Positions 7,122 through 14,848 are shown, counted from the first letter of the stretch. The stretch: 17,105 nucleotides of DNA from Proteiniphilum sp. (GCA_016649795.1 JAENWZ010000017.1:1-17105), one strand, 5' to 3'. A program made the numbers and translations. The notes: a model not told the origin generated them from the letters alone.

Positions 7122-8072
7122 ATGAAGGTCTCAGAACTGATTGACAAGACACAGCAGACAGCATTCTCCTTCGAGTTGCTGCCTCCGCTGAAAGGGAACA
7201 GCATACAGCAGGTGTTCAATACGATTGAACGACTGAAAGAGTTCGATCCTAAATTTATTAATATCACCACGCATCACAGCGAGAATATCTACAGGGAGGA
7301 TATGAACGGCGTCTATCGCAAGACCAACGTACGCAAACGCCCCGGCTCGGTAGCCATCGCTGCCGCCATACAGCACAGGTACGGTATCAGGGCTGTGCCC
7401 CACATCATCTCACAGGGCTTCTCGAAGGAGGAGTCCGAGTATGCGCTGATCGACCTCTCTTTTCTGGGTGTGAACGATCTGTTACTGCTGAGAGGTGACA
7501 CAAAGAAGCTCGATCAGCAACAGCGTGCCATGGACTGTCATCCCCATGCTACAGGCCTGCAGGAGCAGGTGAACAATTTCAACAACGGCATCGCCTTCGA
7601 TGGCTCCACCTTCAACCCTCCCGAGGTATCCTTCACCTACGGGATGGCCTGTTATCCGGAGAAGCATGAGGAGTCGCCCAATATGGAGTCGGAGATACAC
7701 TATACAAAGATGAAAGCCGACAATGGTGCCGATTACCTGGTGACGCAGATGTTTTTTGACAACAGCAAGTATTTCGCTTTTGTCGATCGTTGCCGTGCCG
7801 CAGGGATCACCATCCCCATTATTCCGGGGATCAAGCCGATCCACCTGAAGAGCCAGCTGACGGTGCTCCCGCAGATCTTCCGCTCCGACATTCCCGAAGA
7901 GCTGGAGAAAGCACTACGTGAATGCAAGAACGATGATGATGCCAAAGAGGTGGGAGTGGAATGGTGTTTACAGCAGTGCAGGGAGCTTGTTGAACACCAT
8001 GTCCCAAGCATTCATTTTTATTCGCTGATGGCTACGGAGAGTGTCTATCGCGTAGCACAGGAGATTTATTGA
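7122..8072 (+). CDS. metF: Methylenetetrahydrofolate reductase
   Basis: This encodes a 316-residue MetF, a flavoprotein that reduces 5,10-methylene-THF to 5-methyl-THF for methionine synthesis. It forms a single TIM barrel in the cytoplasm. The first strand FSFELLPP carries the conserved acid (E18 or nearby) used as the general acid in MetF. Later blocks are INITTHH, AAIQHRYGIRAVPHI, the FAD-region LRGDT, and a C-terminal PIIPGIKPI. There is no regulatory C-terminal domain, as expected for a bacterial enzyme. The ATG at 7122 lies 11 bp after the rseP stop. Its stop codon TGA (8070-8072) overlaps the ATG of holB by one base, indicating translational coupling. Confidence 0.95.
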   Translation: MKVSELIDKTQQTAFSFELLPPLKGNSIQQVFNTIERLKEFDPKFINITTHHSENIYREDMNGVYRKTNVRKRPGSVAIAAAIQHRYGIRAVPHIISQGFSKEESEYALIDLSFLGVNDLLLLRGDTKKLDQQQRAMDCHPHATGLQEQVNNFNNGIAFDGSTFNPPEVSFTYGMACYPEKHEESPNMESEIHYTKMKADNGADYLVTQMFFDNSKYFAFVDRCRAAGITIPIIPGIKPIHLKSQLTVLPQIFRSDIPEELEKALRECKNDDDAKEVGVEWCLQQCRELVEHHVPSIHFYSLMATESVYRVAQEIY

Positions 8073-9181
8073 TGTATTTTCGCGATATCATAGGACTTCA
8101 CGATGTAAAACAGCATCTGATCGATTCCGTGCAGCGGGGTTTCATCCCGCATGCCCGCATCTTCTACGGACCTGAAGGGGTGGGGAAGCTGCCGCTGGCT
8201 ATCGCCTATGCCCGTTATCTTAACTGCGCTGCCCGCGGTGCCGCGGATGCCTGTGGTGAATGTCCCTCCTGTCATAAGTTCGACAAGCTGGCACACCCCG
8301 ACCTGCACTTCGTCTTCCCCGTCGTGAAATCGAAGGTGAGCGATGAGTACCTGCCACAATGGCGCGAGTTCCTCTCGCAAACAACCTACTTCAATCTCAA
8401 CGGGTGGCTCAACTTCATCAATGCACAAAATGCGCAGGGTGTCATCTATTCGAAAGAGAGCGACGCGATCATCCGCAAGCTGAACCTCAAGGTGTACGAA
8501 GCACTCTACAAGATCATGATCGTCTGGCTGCCGGAGAAGATGCACGACAGCTGCGCCAACAAGCTGCTGAAGATGGTGGAGGAGCCGCCGGAACATACCA
8601 TCTTCCTGCTGGTGTCGGAAGATCGGGAGAACGTGCTGCAGACCATCTGGTCCCGCTGCCAGCCCCTGCATATCCGCGCCATCGAAACGGAGGAGATGGT
8701 TGCCGCCATCGGGAAGAGGTTCGGGCTGGAGCAGGAGAGCGCACGCTCCTACGCTCATATCGCCAACGGCAGCTTCACCAAAGCCATCGAGCTGATTGAA
8801 GCATCGGAGCAGACACAATATTTCTTCGAACTGTTCGTCACCATGATGCGTGCATCCGTATCGCGCAATATCAAAGGCATCAAAGAGGTTGCTGCAGAGA
8901 TGGCCGGTATAGGCCGTGAGATGCAGAAGAGTTTCATTCTCTATGCCTTGCGGATGTTCCGTGAGTATTTCGTTAGTAACCTTAACGAGCCGGAGATGGT
9001 CTACCTGAACGATGAGGAGCGGCAGTTCGGCGATCGGTTTGCCCCCTTCATCAACGAGAAGAATATTGAAGATTTCAACCATGAGTTCTCACTGGCTCAT
9101 CGCCAGATTGAGCAAAACGGCAACGCGAAAATTATTTTCCTCGATCTTTGTTTGAAAGTGACAGTGTTATTAAGAAAATAA
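8072..9181 (+). CDS. holB: DNA polymerase III subunit delta' (clamp loader)
   Basis: This encodes a 369-residue DNA polymerase III delta'-type clamp-loader subunit, an AAA+ protein that helps load the beta sliding clamp. The start is ATG at 8072, overlapping the metF stop as TGATG; a TTG one codon earlier is less likely. The N-terminal domain has a degenerate P-loop GPEGVGKLP (33-41): the Ser/Thr after the lysine is replaced by leucine, as expected for a subunit that does not hydrolyse ATP. Four cysteines (C52, C61, C64, C67) form the zinc module typical of delta' and gamma/tau. The block NKLLKMVEEPPEHTIFLL and the sensor SRCQ are diagnostic. A longer than usual stretch (about 78-150) separates the zinc module from the core. 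The C-terminal collar domain is helical. The downstream gene is ricT, the same neighbour as in Bacillus subtilis. Confidence 0.93.
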   Translation: MYFRDIIGLHDVKQHLIDSVQRGFIPHARIFYGPEGVGKLPLAIAYARYLNCAARGAADACGECPSCHKFDKLAHPDLHFVFPVVKSKVSDEYLPQWREFLSQTTYFNLNGWLNFINAQNAQGVIYSKESDAIIRKLNLKVYEALYKIMIVWLPEKMHDSCANKLLKMVEEPPEHTIFLLVSEDRENVLQTIWSRCQPLHIRAIETEEMVAAIGKRFGLEQESARSYAHIANGSFTKAIELIEASEQTQYFFELFVTMMRASVSRNIKGIKEVAAEMAGIGREMQKSFILYALRMFREYFVSNLNEPEMVYLNDEERQFGDRFAPFINEKNIEDFNHEFSLAHRQIEQNGNAKIIFLDLCLKVTVLLRK

Positions 9182-9186
9182 TTTTG
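9179..9186 (+). promoter_or_regulatory. Possible -7 promoter element for ricT
   Basis: TAATTTTG fits TAnnTTTG and begins at the holB stop codon, 78 bp upstream of the ricT ATG. A TTTG at 9151-9154 is 24 bp upstream, slightly too far for a normal -33. The 84-bp gap after holB, in an otherwise tight cluster, makes an internal promoter plausible but not certain. Confidence 0.35.
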
Positions 9187-9264
9187 TAACTTGCACTTCG
9201 TTTTAATTTATTCATCATCAAAAAGTTTCGTACATCGACAACGATAGAGCGATTGAATATATAT

Positions 9265-10485
9265 ATGGACAAAGAACAATTATCAGATAGATTATCGGAT
9301 ATCGTTCCTGAGAGAACGGTAACCGTCAGAAATACAAAGGGATGCGGTGGATGCACCCGCCACAAAAATAAACTTCACACCTACGACTGGCTGCACGACT
9401 TCCCTGAATTACAGGATGCCTCGAAGATGGTGGAGGTACAGTTCAAGAACACACGCAAAGGATATTATATCAACAGCAACAACCTGGAGCTGCATCAGGG
9501 TGATCTGGTTGCCGTGGAGTCCCTCCCCGGGCACGACATCGGCACAGTCACACTCACAGGCAGGCTCGTGGAGCTGCAGATGAAGAAGAACAACTTTCGT
9601 GATGAAGCCAACGGGGGCCTGAAGCGCGTTTATCGTATTGCGCGCCCTGCCGACATGGAGAAGTATGAACAGTCCAAAGCGCGTGAACAATCCACGATGA
9701 TTCGCGCACGCGAGATCGCCGAAGGACTGGGTCTGCAGATGAAGATAGGCGATGTGGAGTACCAGGGCGACGGAAACAAAGCCATCTTCTTTTATATCGC
9801 CGATGAGAGGGTCGATTTCCGTGAGCTGATCAAGGTGCTGGCAGGCGAGTTCAGGGTAAAGATAGAGATGAAACAGATAGGTGCCCGTCAGGAAGCCGGC
9901 CGCATAGGCGGCATCGGTCCCTGCGGTCGCGAGCTTTGTTGCAGCAGCTGGATGTCGAGCTTCGTCTCGGTCTCCACCTCCGCTGCCCGCTGTCAGGATA
10001 TCTCCATCAACCCGCAGAAGCTGGCGGGACAGTGCGGTAAGCTGAAGTGCTGCATGAACTACGAGGTGGATGCCTATGTGGAGGCACAACGCAGCCTGCC
10101 GTCACGTGAGATCATGCTGGAGACCAAAGATGCCACCTTTTATCACTTTAAGACCGATATCTTCTCGGGGATGATCACCTATTCAACCGACCGCTACAAT
10201 GCTGCCAATCTGGAGACGATCCACAAAGAGCGTGTCTTCGAAATCATCTCAATGAACAAGGGTGGGGAGAAACCGCTGAAGCTGGTTTCCGAAACAGATG
10301 TAAGGAACGAAAAGGATACTTCATATGTCGGTGATGTGCTTGAGGATCAGAGTATCACTCGTTTCGATGAGCATCGACAGAATCAGCCCCGTAAGAAAAG
10401 GAAATCCCGTAAGAAACGTCCCGACAACAGATCGGGGAACAATAACCCGCAAAAAAACACCCCTTCCGGTGAGAACAAGGACTGA
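9265..10485 (+). CDS. ricT: PSP1/RicT (YaaT) family regulatory iron-sulfur protein
   Basis: This encodes a 406-residue member of the PSP1 C-terminal family, homologous to B. subtilis RicT (YaaT). In Bacillus, RicT works with RicA and RicF in a [4Fe-4S] complex affecting RNA processing; whether that holds in Bacteroidota is not known to me. The N-terminus has GCGGCTRHK (26-34), adding two cysteines. The PSP1 core follows, with the cysteine-rich blocks GGIGPCGRELCCSSW and LAGQCGKLKCCMNYE, which carry the family's conserved cysteines. The last 35 or so residues are a basic, disordered tail (RKKRKSRKKRP). I choose the ATG at 9265 over the in-frame TTG at 9253. The holB-ricT-gldH order is common in Bacteroidota. 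Its 3' end overlaps the proposed start of gldH by 17 bp. Confidence 0.9.
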   Translation: MDKEQLSDRLSDIVPERTVTVRNTKGCGGCTRHKNKLHTYDWLHDFPELQDASKMVEVQFKNTRKGYYINSNNLELHQGDLVAVESLPGHDIGTVTLTGRLVELQMKKNNFRDEANGGLKRVYRIARPADMEKYEQSKAREQSTMIRAREIAEGLGLQMKIGDVEYQGDGNKAIFFYIADERVDFRELIKVLAGEFRVKIEMKQIGARQEAGRIGGIGPCGRELCCSSWMSSFVSVSTSAARCQDISINPQKLAGQCGKLKCCMNYEVDAYVEAQRSLPSREIMLETKDATFYHFKTDIFSGMITYSTDRYNAANLETIHKERVFEIISMNKGGEKPLKLVSETDVRNEKDTSYVGDVLEDQSITRFDEHRQNQPRKKRKSRKKRPDNRSGNNNPQKNTPSGENKD

Positions 10486-10963
10486 CATCCTCTTTTTCGT
10501 TGCGGGAGCGCTCTTCTCATTGCTGATATCCTGTTCGGAGGGAGAGGAGTACTACCGTTTTCATCATATTGAGAAGGGTAAATGGTACCGCGACAGCACG
10601 CTCATCTTCACGATGGATTCATTGAATATCAGTGCAGGTCGAGCCTATGATGTGACCATTGAGATATCATCCGGTTACATCTATCCCTATCGCAACCTCT
10701 GGTTACGGATCGATCACAATCTGGCCGACACGCTCCTCCGCAGCGACACGCTCCATTACCGGCTGGCCGACGAGCATGGGAAATGGCTGGGCAGCGGTGT
10801 GGGAGGACTCAATCAGCTCTCGCTGCCATTCCTCTCCTCCATACCGCTCTACATGCCACATCTCTACCGGCTGACCATAGCGCATGTGATGAGCGATGAT
10901 CCCCTTACAGGGATTGAGAAGGTGGGACTAAAGGTGACGGAGGTGCACAGAGAAGAGCAGTAA
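10469..10963 (+). CDS. gldH: Gliding motility lipoprotein GldH
   Basis: This encodes a GldH-family lipoprotein of 164 residues. In gliding Flavobacteriia GldH is required for motility; non-motile Bacteroidales keep it, where its role is less clear and probably envelope-related. I place the start at the GTG at 10469 because it gives a textbook lipoprotein signal: MRTRTD, a hydrophobic stretch, then the lipobox LISC with Cys22. Upstream in-frame ATGs (10325, 10334, 10367) would prepend a basic, non-hydrophobic segment and overlap ricT by 119-161 bp, so they are unlikely. The mature part is beta-rich, with the family-like segments FHHIEKGKWYRDSTLIF and YIYPYRNLWLRIDH. The short overlap with ricT suggests coupled translation. 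In many relatives a penicillin-binding protein gene follows; here a DUF2520 gene follows after 18 bp. Confidence 0.85.
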   Translation: MRTRTDILFFVAGALFSLLISCSEGEEYYRFHHIEKGKWYRDSTLIFTMDSLNISAGRAYDVTIEISSGYIYPYRNLWLRIDHNLADTLLRSDTLHYRLADEHGKWLGSGVGGLNQLSLPFLSSIPLYMPHLYRLTIAHVMSDDPLTGIEKVGLKVTEVHREEQ

Positions 10964-10981
10964 CAGTAAAAAAACAATAGA

Positions 10982-11737
10982 ATGAAGATTGTATTTCTTG
11001 GATCGGGCAATGTGGCAACCCACCTTGCCAAAGCACTCCATGCTGCGGGACACCGGATCATCCAGGTGTTCAGCCGCTCACAGGAAAATGCGACACTCCT
11101 TGCCGATAAGGTGGGGGCTGAGGCTGTCAGCCGGTTGCATCTCATCAATACCGAGGCTGACCTCTATCTCTTCTCAGTGAAAGATGACGCGCTGCAGGAG
11201 GTGATCCTTCAGATGCCGCAAACAAAAGGTGTTTGGGCACATACCGCCGGCAGCCTTCCGATGACCCTCTTCTCATCACGCAAAGAGGAGTATGGTGTGA
11301 TCTATCCACTGCAGACATTCGGTAAAAACCGCGAATTGAATTTTATCGATATACCGCTGTTTATTGAAGGGAGCACCCCCGCAACGGTTCTTTTTTTGGA
11401 AAACCTGGCCCGTTACATCTCACGGGAGGTGCATCAGCTGCCCGGTGAGAAAAGACGTTATCTCCATCTGGCAGCCGTCTTCGCCTGCAATTTTGTAAAT
11501 CATATGTACACGCTCTCCTCGGATATCCTACTAAAAGAGGATATCCCGTTCGCCATGCTCAGGCCGCTGATCGCTGAGACCATGGCAAAAGTGACGGTGA
11601 TGACGCCCCGGGAGGCACAGACAGGACCGGCCGTGCGTAACGATGAGGAGGTGATGCGCAACCACCTGGAGCTGATCACTCATCCGCAGTTGAAAGAGCT
11701 TTACACTCTGATAAGTAAAAGCATATCATCCCTCTGA
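10982..11737 (+). CDS. Rossmann-like and DUF2520 domain protein
   Basis: This encodes a 251-residue predicted cytoplasmic oxidoreductase-like protein. The N-terminal Rossmann domain has the dinucleotide motif GSGNVATHLAKAL (7-19), followed by IIQVFSRS and a second region around residue 65 (LYLFSVKDDA) that resembles F420-dependent NADP oxidoreductase or ProC-like proteins. A conserved HTAGS lies near 86-90, and YPLQTF near 104. The C-terminal helical domain (about 125-250) matches DUF2520 as I remember it. The reaction and substrate are unknown. It starts 18 bp after gldH and is probably the last gene of that transcription unit; in relatives it is often followed by kdsC and maf, but here the oxidoreductase operon with its own promoter follows. 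Confidence 0.85.
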   Translation: MKIVFLGSGNVATHLAKALHAAGHRIIQVFSRSQENATLLADKVGAEAVSRLHLINTEADLYLFSVKDDALQEVILQMPQTKGVWAHTAGSLPMTLFSSRKEEYGVIYPLQTFGKNRELNFIDIPLFIEGSTPATVLFLENLARYISREVHQLPGEKRRYLHLAAVFACNFVNHMYTLSSDILLKEDIPFAMLRPLIAETMAKVTVMTPREAQTGPAVRNDEEVMRNHLELITHPQLKELYTLISKSISSL

Positions 11738-11888
11738 CAGCGGGCTGCAGGAGGAGCGAAGCGACTTTTGGAAGGTATCAAAAAGTAATCATTTGGTTGA
11801 CTAAAGTCAAAAAATTAACATTTAAAAATTGAGTACTTTCAAAACAAACCTTATATTTGTAACAATCAATTAAAAAACCACTCCAAAC
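11738..11888 (+). promoter_or_regulatory. Leader region and promoter of the oxidoreductase operon
   Basis: This 151-bp gap holds the best promoter in the window: TTG at 11829-11831, then 20 bp, then TATATTTG at 11852-11859. This fits the Bacteroidota TTTG-N19-21-TAnnTTTG pattern. The expected transcription start is near 11866, about 23 nt before the ATG at 11889. Upstream at 11797-11810 is an inverted repeat, TTGACT-AA-AGTCAA, about 18 bp before the -33 element, which could be an operator. I see no terminator for the upstream gene. Confidence 0.75.
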
Positions 11889-12119
11889 ATGGCTAAAGTA
11901 AAGGGTTACGTAGATGTAAACACTGCCCGCTGCAAAGGGTGCAACCTGTGCGTTGTATCCTGTCCCACGGGTGTGTTGGAGTTACAACCGCGCGAGGTGA
12001 ACGACCGCGGATACCATTTTGTCTATATGAAGAATCCCGATGAGTGTATCGGGTGCGCTAACTGCGGATATGTATGTCCAGAGGGATGTTTGACTGTCTA
12101 CAGGAAGAAAGCGGAATAA
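11889..12119 (+). CDS. KOR/VOR delta subunit, 2x[4Fe-4S] ferredoxin
   Basis: This encodes a 76-residue bacterial-type ferredoxin, the electron-transfer subunit of a 2-oxoacid:ferredoxin oxidoreductase. Two classical cluster motifs are present: C15-x2-C18-x2-C21-x3-C25-P, and C53-x2-C56-x2-C59-x3-C63-P. The size and the position just upstream of the alpha subunit gene match KorD/VorD of four-subunit enzymes. It should carry electrons from the TPP/[4Fe-4S] centre of the beta subunit to free ferredoxin. It is the first gene of the operon, 39 bp before the alpha subunit gene. Confidence 0.92.
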   Translation: MAKVKGYVDVNTARCKGCNLCVVSCPTGVLELQPREVNDRGYHFVYMKNPDECIGCANCGYVCPEGCLTVYRKKAE

Positions 12120-12158
12120 TCAGTTCAACCGGGAAAATCAATCAGTAATAAAAGCATT

Positions 12159-13241
12159 ATGTCAGAAGAAATAACTTTGATGAAAGGAAATGAGGCCGTC
12201 GCTCACGCAGCCATCCGCTACGGTGTTGACGGCTATTTTGGTTATCCCATCACTCCTCAGTCTGAAATTATAGAAACGCTGATGGAAGCCGCTCCCTGGA
12301 ACACCACCGGAATGGTGGTGCTGCAGGCAGAGAGTGAAGTGGCAGCCATCAACATGGTCTATGGCGGTGCCTCCTGCGGCAAGTATGTCATGACCTCCTC
12401 TTCCAGTCCCGGCATCAGCCTCAAGCAGGAGGGTATCTCCTATATGGCAGGTGCGGAGCTGCCAGGCCTGATCGTGAACGTGCAGCGCGGTGGTCCCGGA
12501 CTGGGGACGATCCAACCCTCACAGGCCGACTATTTCCAGACCGTGAAGGGCGGGGGACACGGCGACTACCGCCTGATCACGCTGGCACCCAACTCTGTGC
12601 AGGAGATGGCCGATTTCGTGGCGCTCGGTTTTGAGCTGGCTTTTAAATACCGCAACCCGGCCATGATCCTTACCGACGGTGTGATAGGACAGATGATGGA
12701 GAAGGTGAAGCTCCCCGAACAGCGTCGCAGAAGAACAGAGCAGGAGATCCGTGAACAATGTCCATGGGCTACGCTCGGTAAGACTGCCGACAGGGAACCC
12801 AATATCATCACATCGCTCGAGCTCGATTCGGCGGTGATGGAGAAGAACAACGAACGCTTCCAGGCTAAATATCGTGTGGTGGAGGAGAACGAAGTACGCT
12901 ACGAAGAGGTGAAGTGCGAAGATGCGGACTACCTGCTCGTTGCTTTCGGCTCCGCAGCGCGTATCTGTCTCAAGACGATAAGCCTGGCAAGGGAAGAGGG
13001 TATCAGGGTAGGCCTGCTCCGTCCCATCACCCTGTGGCCCTTCCCCACTAAGGTGCTGAATGAATATGCCGGCAAGGTGAAAGGAATGCTTACTGTGGAG
13101 CTCAACGCCGGACAGATGATAGAGGATGTGCGCCTAGCGGTGAACGGTAAAATCCCCGTGGAACACTACGGACGTCTGGGTGGTATCGTGCCCACGCCCG
13201 ACGGAGTGCTCGAAGCGTTAAAAGAAAAAATAGTCAAATAA
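12159..13241 (+). CDS. vorB: 2-oxoacid:ferredoxin oxidoreductase alpha subunit (VorB/KorA-like)
   Basis: This encodes a 360-residue catalytic alpha subunit (pyrimidine-binding and transketolase C-terminal-like domains) of a 2-oxoacid:ferredoxin oxidoreductase. The enzyme oxidatively decarboxylates a 2-oxoacid to an acyl-CoA with ferredoxin as acceptor, or runs the reverse. FGYPITPQSEI (28-38) is the hallmark of the family. VLQAESEVAAINM contains the conserved glutamate region that activates TPP, TSSSSPGISLKQEG follows, and a QRGGPGLG block is also seen. Databases usually name this Bacteroidales protein VorB (3-methyl-2-oxobutanoate), but four separate subunits of these sizes fit KorA (2-oxoglutarate) equally well. 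In Bacteroidales such enzymes may supply 2-oxoglutarate or branched acyl-CoAs. The substrate cannot be settled from the sequence. Confidence 0.9.
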   Translation: MSEEITLMKGNEAVAHAAIRYGVDGYFGYPITPQSEIIETLMEAAPWNTTGMVVLQAESEVAAINMVYGGASCGKYVMTSSSSPGISLKQEGISYMAGAELPGLIVNVQRGGPGLGTIQPSQADYFQTVKGGGHGDYRLITLAPNSVQEMADFVALGFELAFKYRNPAMILTDGVIGQMMEKVKLPEQRRRRTEQEIREQCPWATLGKTADREPNIITSLELDSAVMEKNNERFQAKYRVVEENEVRYEEVKCEDADYLLVAFGSAARICLKTISLAREEGIRVGLLRPITLWPFPTKVLNEYAGKVKGMLTVELNAGQMIEDVRLAVNGKIPVEHYGRLGGIVPTPDGVLEALKEKIVK

Positions 13242-13254
13242 ATAATTACTCATC

Positions 13255-13416
13255 ATGGATCTTAAATACAGAAACATTTTCCTGCTTCTCTTCATGCTGG
13301 CATTCGCAGGCACCATCATTGTCTACTTCACTTCCAACAGGGATATGCAGCTGACATGGTACTTTGGTGGAGCGGCTATCCTGTTTTATCTCATCTACAG
13401 GTTCTCAAAAAAATAA
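13255..13416 (+). CDS. Small two-helix membrane protein within the oxidoreductase operon
   Basis: This short frame encodes 53 residues, from ATG at 13255 to TAA at 13414-13416. It starts MDLKYRN, followed by a hydrophobic helix (about residues 8-25, IFLLLFMLAFAGTIIVYF), a polar loop TSNRDMQ, and a second helix (about 33-50, ending FYLIYRF) before SKK. The arrangement predicts a helical hairpin with both ends in the cytoplasm (positive-inside rule). It begins 13 bp after the alpha subunit stop and has an A/T-rich leader like its neighbours. It lies between the alpha and beta subunit genes in the same orientation. I do not recognise a named family. It might tether the oxidoreductase to the membrane or be an unrelated small protein; both are inference. 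A chance frame is unlikely given the tight spacing and clean topology. Confidence 0.72.
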   Translation: MDLKYRNIFLLLFMLAFAGTIIVYFTSNRDMQLTWYFGGAAILFYLIYRFSKK

Positions 13417-13496
13417 CAGATGACACGACCCTCCTGATTGCTCCCATCCAAAGGATGATGACAGCGGGTTGATCAATGAGAAAAAAAAATAATCGT

Positions 13497-14258
13497 ATGG
13501 ATACAAACAATATAATAAGTCCGGAAAATCTGGTTTACGCAAAACCGGAACTGATGAACAACAATCATATGCATTACTGCCCGGGATGTTCTCACGGTGT
13601 GGTGCATAAGGTGATCGCCGAAGTGATAAGGGAGCTCGAGCTCCAGGAGAAAACCATCGGCATCGCCCCTGTGGGATGTGCCGTCTTCGCCTACAAATAC
13701 CTCGATATCGACTGGCAGGAAGCAGCCCACGGCCGCGCACCGGCACTGGCTACGGCCACCAAGCGGTTGCTGCCCGACAAGATGGTGTTCACCTATCAGG
13801 GCGACGGCGACCTGGCTGCGATTGGTACCGCAGAGACCATCCACGCTGCCAACCGCGGAGAGAATATCGCCATCATCTTCATCAACAATGGAATCTACGG
13901 GATGACAGGAGGCCAGATGGCTCCCACCACGCTGAAGGGTATGAAGACATCTACCAGCCCCGATGGCAGGGACGTGCAGACGATGGGTAACCCCCTGAAG
14001 ATCCTCGATCTGGTGGCGCTGCTCGACGGTGTCTGCCTGGCTACGCGTACAAGCGTGCATACAGCTGCTGCGGTGAAGAAGACCCGACGGATGATCAAGC
14101 TGGCGTTTGAGAACTCCATGGCGGGCAAAGGAACTTCTATCGTGGAGGTTGTCTCCACCTGTAATGCAGGATGGAAGATGACACCGGCCGACGCGAACGA
14201 CTGGATGGTGGAGAATATGTTCCCGGTATATCCAATCGGTGATTTGAAAAATATCTAA
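13497..14258 (+). CDS. 2-oxoacid:ferredoxin oxidoreductase beta subunit (TPP-binding)
   Basis: This encodes a 253-residue thiamine pyrophosphate-binding beta subunit (KorB/VorA type). The TPP/Mg motif starts at QGDGD (101-105) and ends at the INNGIYGMTGGQ segment (129-140). Cysteines C28 and C31 in YCPGC, C61 in PVGC and C222 in STCNAGW are placed as the four ligands of the internal [4Fe-4S] cluster of this family. The ATG at 13497 is preferred because an A-rich leader precedes it and the sequence before YCPGC then has normal length; an ATG at 13476 would add seven residues (MRKKNNR) and cannot be excluded. It pairs with the alpha subunit to form the active site. The gap to the gamma subunit gene is 17 bp. 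Confidence 0.92.
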   Translation: MDTNNIISPENLVYAKPELMNNNHMHYCPGCSHGVVHKVIAEVIRELELQEKTIGIAPVGCAVFAYKYLDIDWQEAAHGRAPALATATKRLLPDKMVFTYQGDGDLAAIGTAETIHAANRGENIAIIFINNGIYGMTGGQMAPTTLKGMKTSTSPDGRDVQTMGNPLKILDLVALLDGVCLATRTSVHTAAAVKKTRRMIKLAFENSMAGKGTSIVEVVSTCNAGWKMTPADANDWMVENMFPVYPIGDLKNI

Positions 14259-14275
14259 AACTTTATAGAGAGATC

Positions 14276-14830
14276 ATGTTACAGGAAATAGTCATATCAG
14301 GTTTCGGAGGACAGGGAGTGCTGTCGATGGGGAAAATACTTGCCTACTCGGGCATCATGGAAGAGAAGGAGGTCTCCTGGTTCCCGGCTTACGGACCTGA
14401 ACAACGGGGCGGAACGGCCAATGTCACCGTCATCATCTCCGATGAACTCATCAGCTCACCCGTAGTGAATAAATATGATATTGCCATTGTGCTGAACCAG
14501 CCCTCTCTCGATAAGTTCGAAGAGAAGGTGAAGCCGGGTGGGGTGCTCATCTACGACGGGTACGGCATCCATAAGAAGGTGTCACGTAAAGATATCAATG
14601 TCTACAGGATAAACGCCATGGATGAATCGATGAAGATGAACAACACCAAGGTTTTCGATATGATTATTCTTGGGGGGTTGCTCAAGATATCACCCATGGT
14701 GGAGCTGGAGAATGTGATGAAAGGCCTGAAGAAGTCATTACCTGAGCGGCATCATAAACTTCTGCCGATGAACGAGCAGGCCATTCTGAAAGGAATGGAG
14801 GTCGTTCAACTCGAGCAGAATGCGGAATGA
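14276..14830 (+). CDS. 2-oxoacid:ferredoxin oxidoreductase gamma subunit
   Basis: This encodes a 184-residue gamma subunit (KorC/VorC type; pyruvate ferredoxin/flavodoxin oxidoreductase gamma domain). The protein opens with ISGFGGQGVLSMGK (7-20), the glycine-rich family motif, and contains WFPAYGPEQRGGTANV (35-50), where the YGPExRGG block is diagnostic. This domain contacts CoA in characterised relatives. Length is normal. It is the last gene of the operon, ends 14 bp before the stop codon of the convergent helicase gene, and is followed by a small palindrome that may act as terminator. Confidence 0.93.
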   Translation: MLQEIVISGFGGQGVLSMGKILAYSGIMEEKEVSWFPAYGPEQRGGTANVTVIISDELISSPVVNKYDIAIVLNQPSLDKFEEKVKPGGVLIYDGYGIHKKVSRKDINVYRINAMDESMKMNNTKVFDMIILGGLLKISPMVELENVMKGLKKSLPERHHKLLPMNEQAILKGMEVVQLEQNAE

Positions 14831-14832
14831 AT

Positions 14833-14848
14833 GTAGTTTTAAAACTAC
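14833..14848. terminator. Possible bidirectional terminator
   Basis: GTAGTTTTAAAACTAC is a perfect 16-bp palindrome lying between convergent genes, beginning 2 bp after the gamma subunit stop. As RNA it could fold as a 6-bp stem with a TTAA loop. The helicase stop codon (14845-14847) lies inside it. It is followed by only a short T-rich run (TTCTT) on the + strand, so as an intrinsic terminator it is weak. Confidence 0.4.

Noticed and set aside
8104..8290. holB P-loop lacking Ser/Thr as evidence of a decayed gene
   Set aside because: Delta' subunits normally lack a working ATPase site; the frame is intact and the remaining motifs and zinc cysteines are present.
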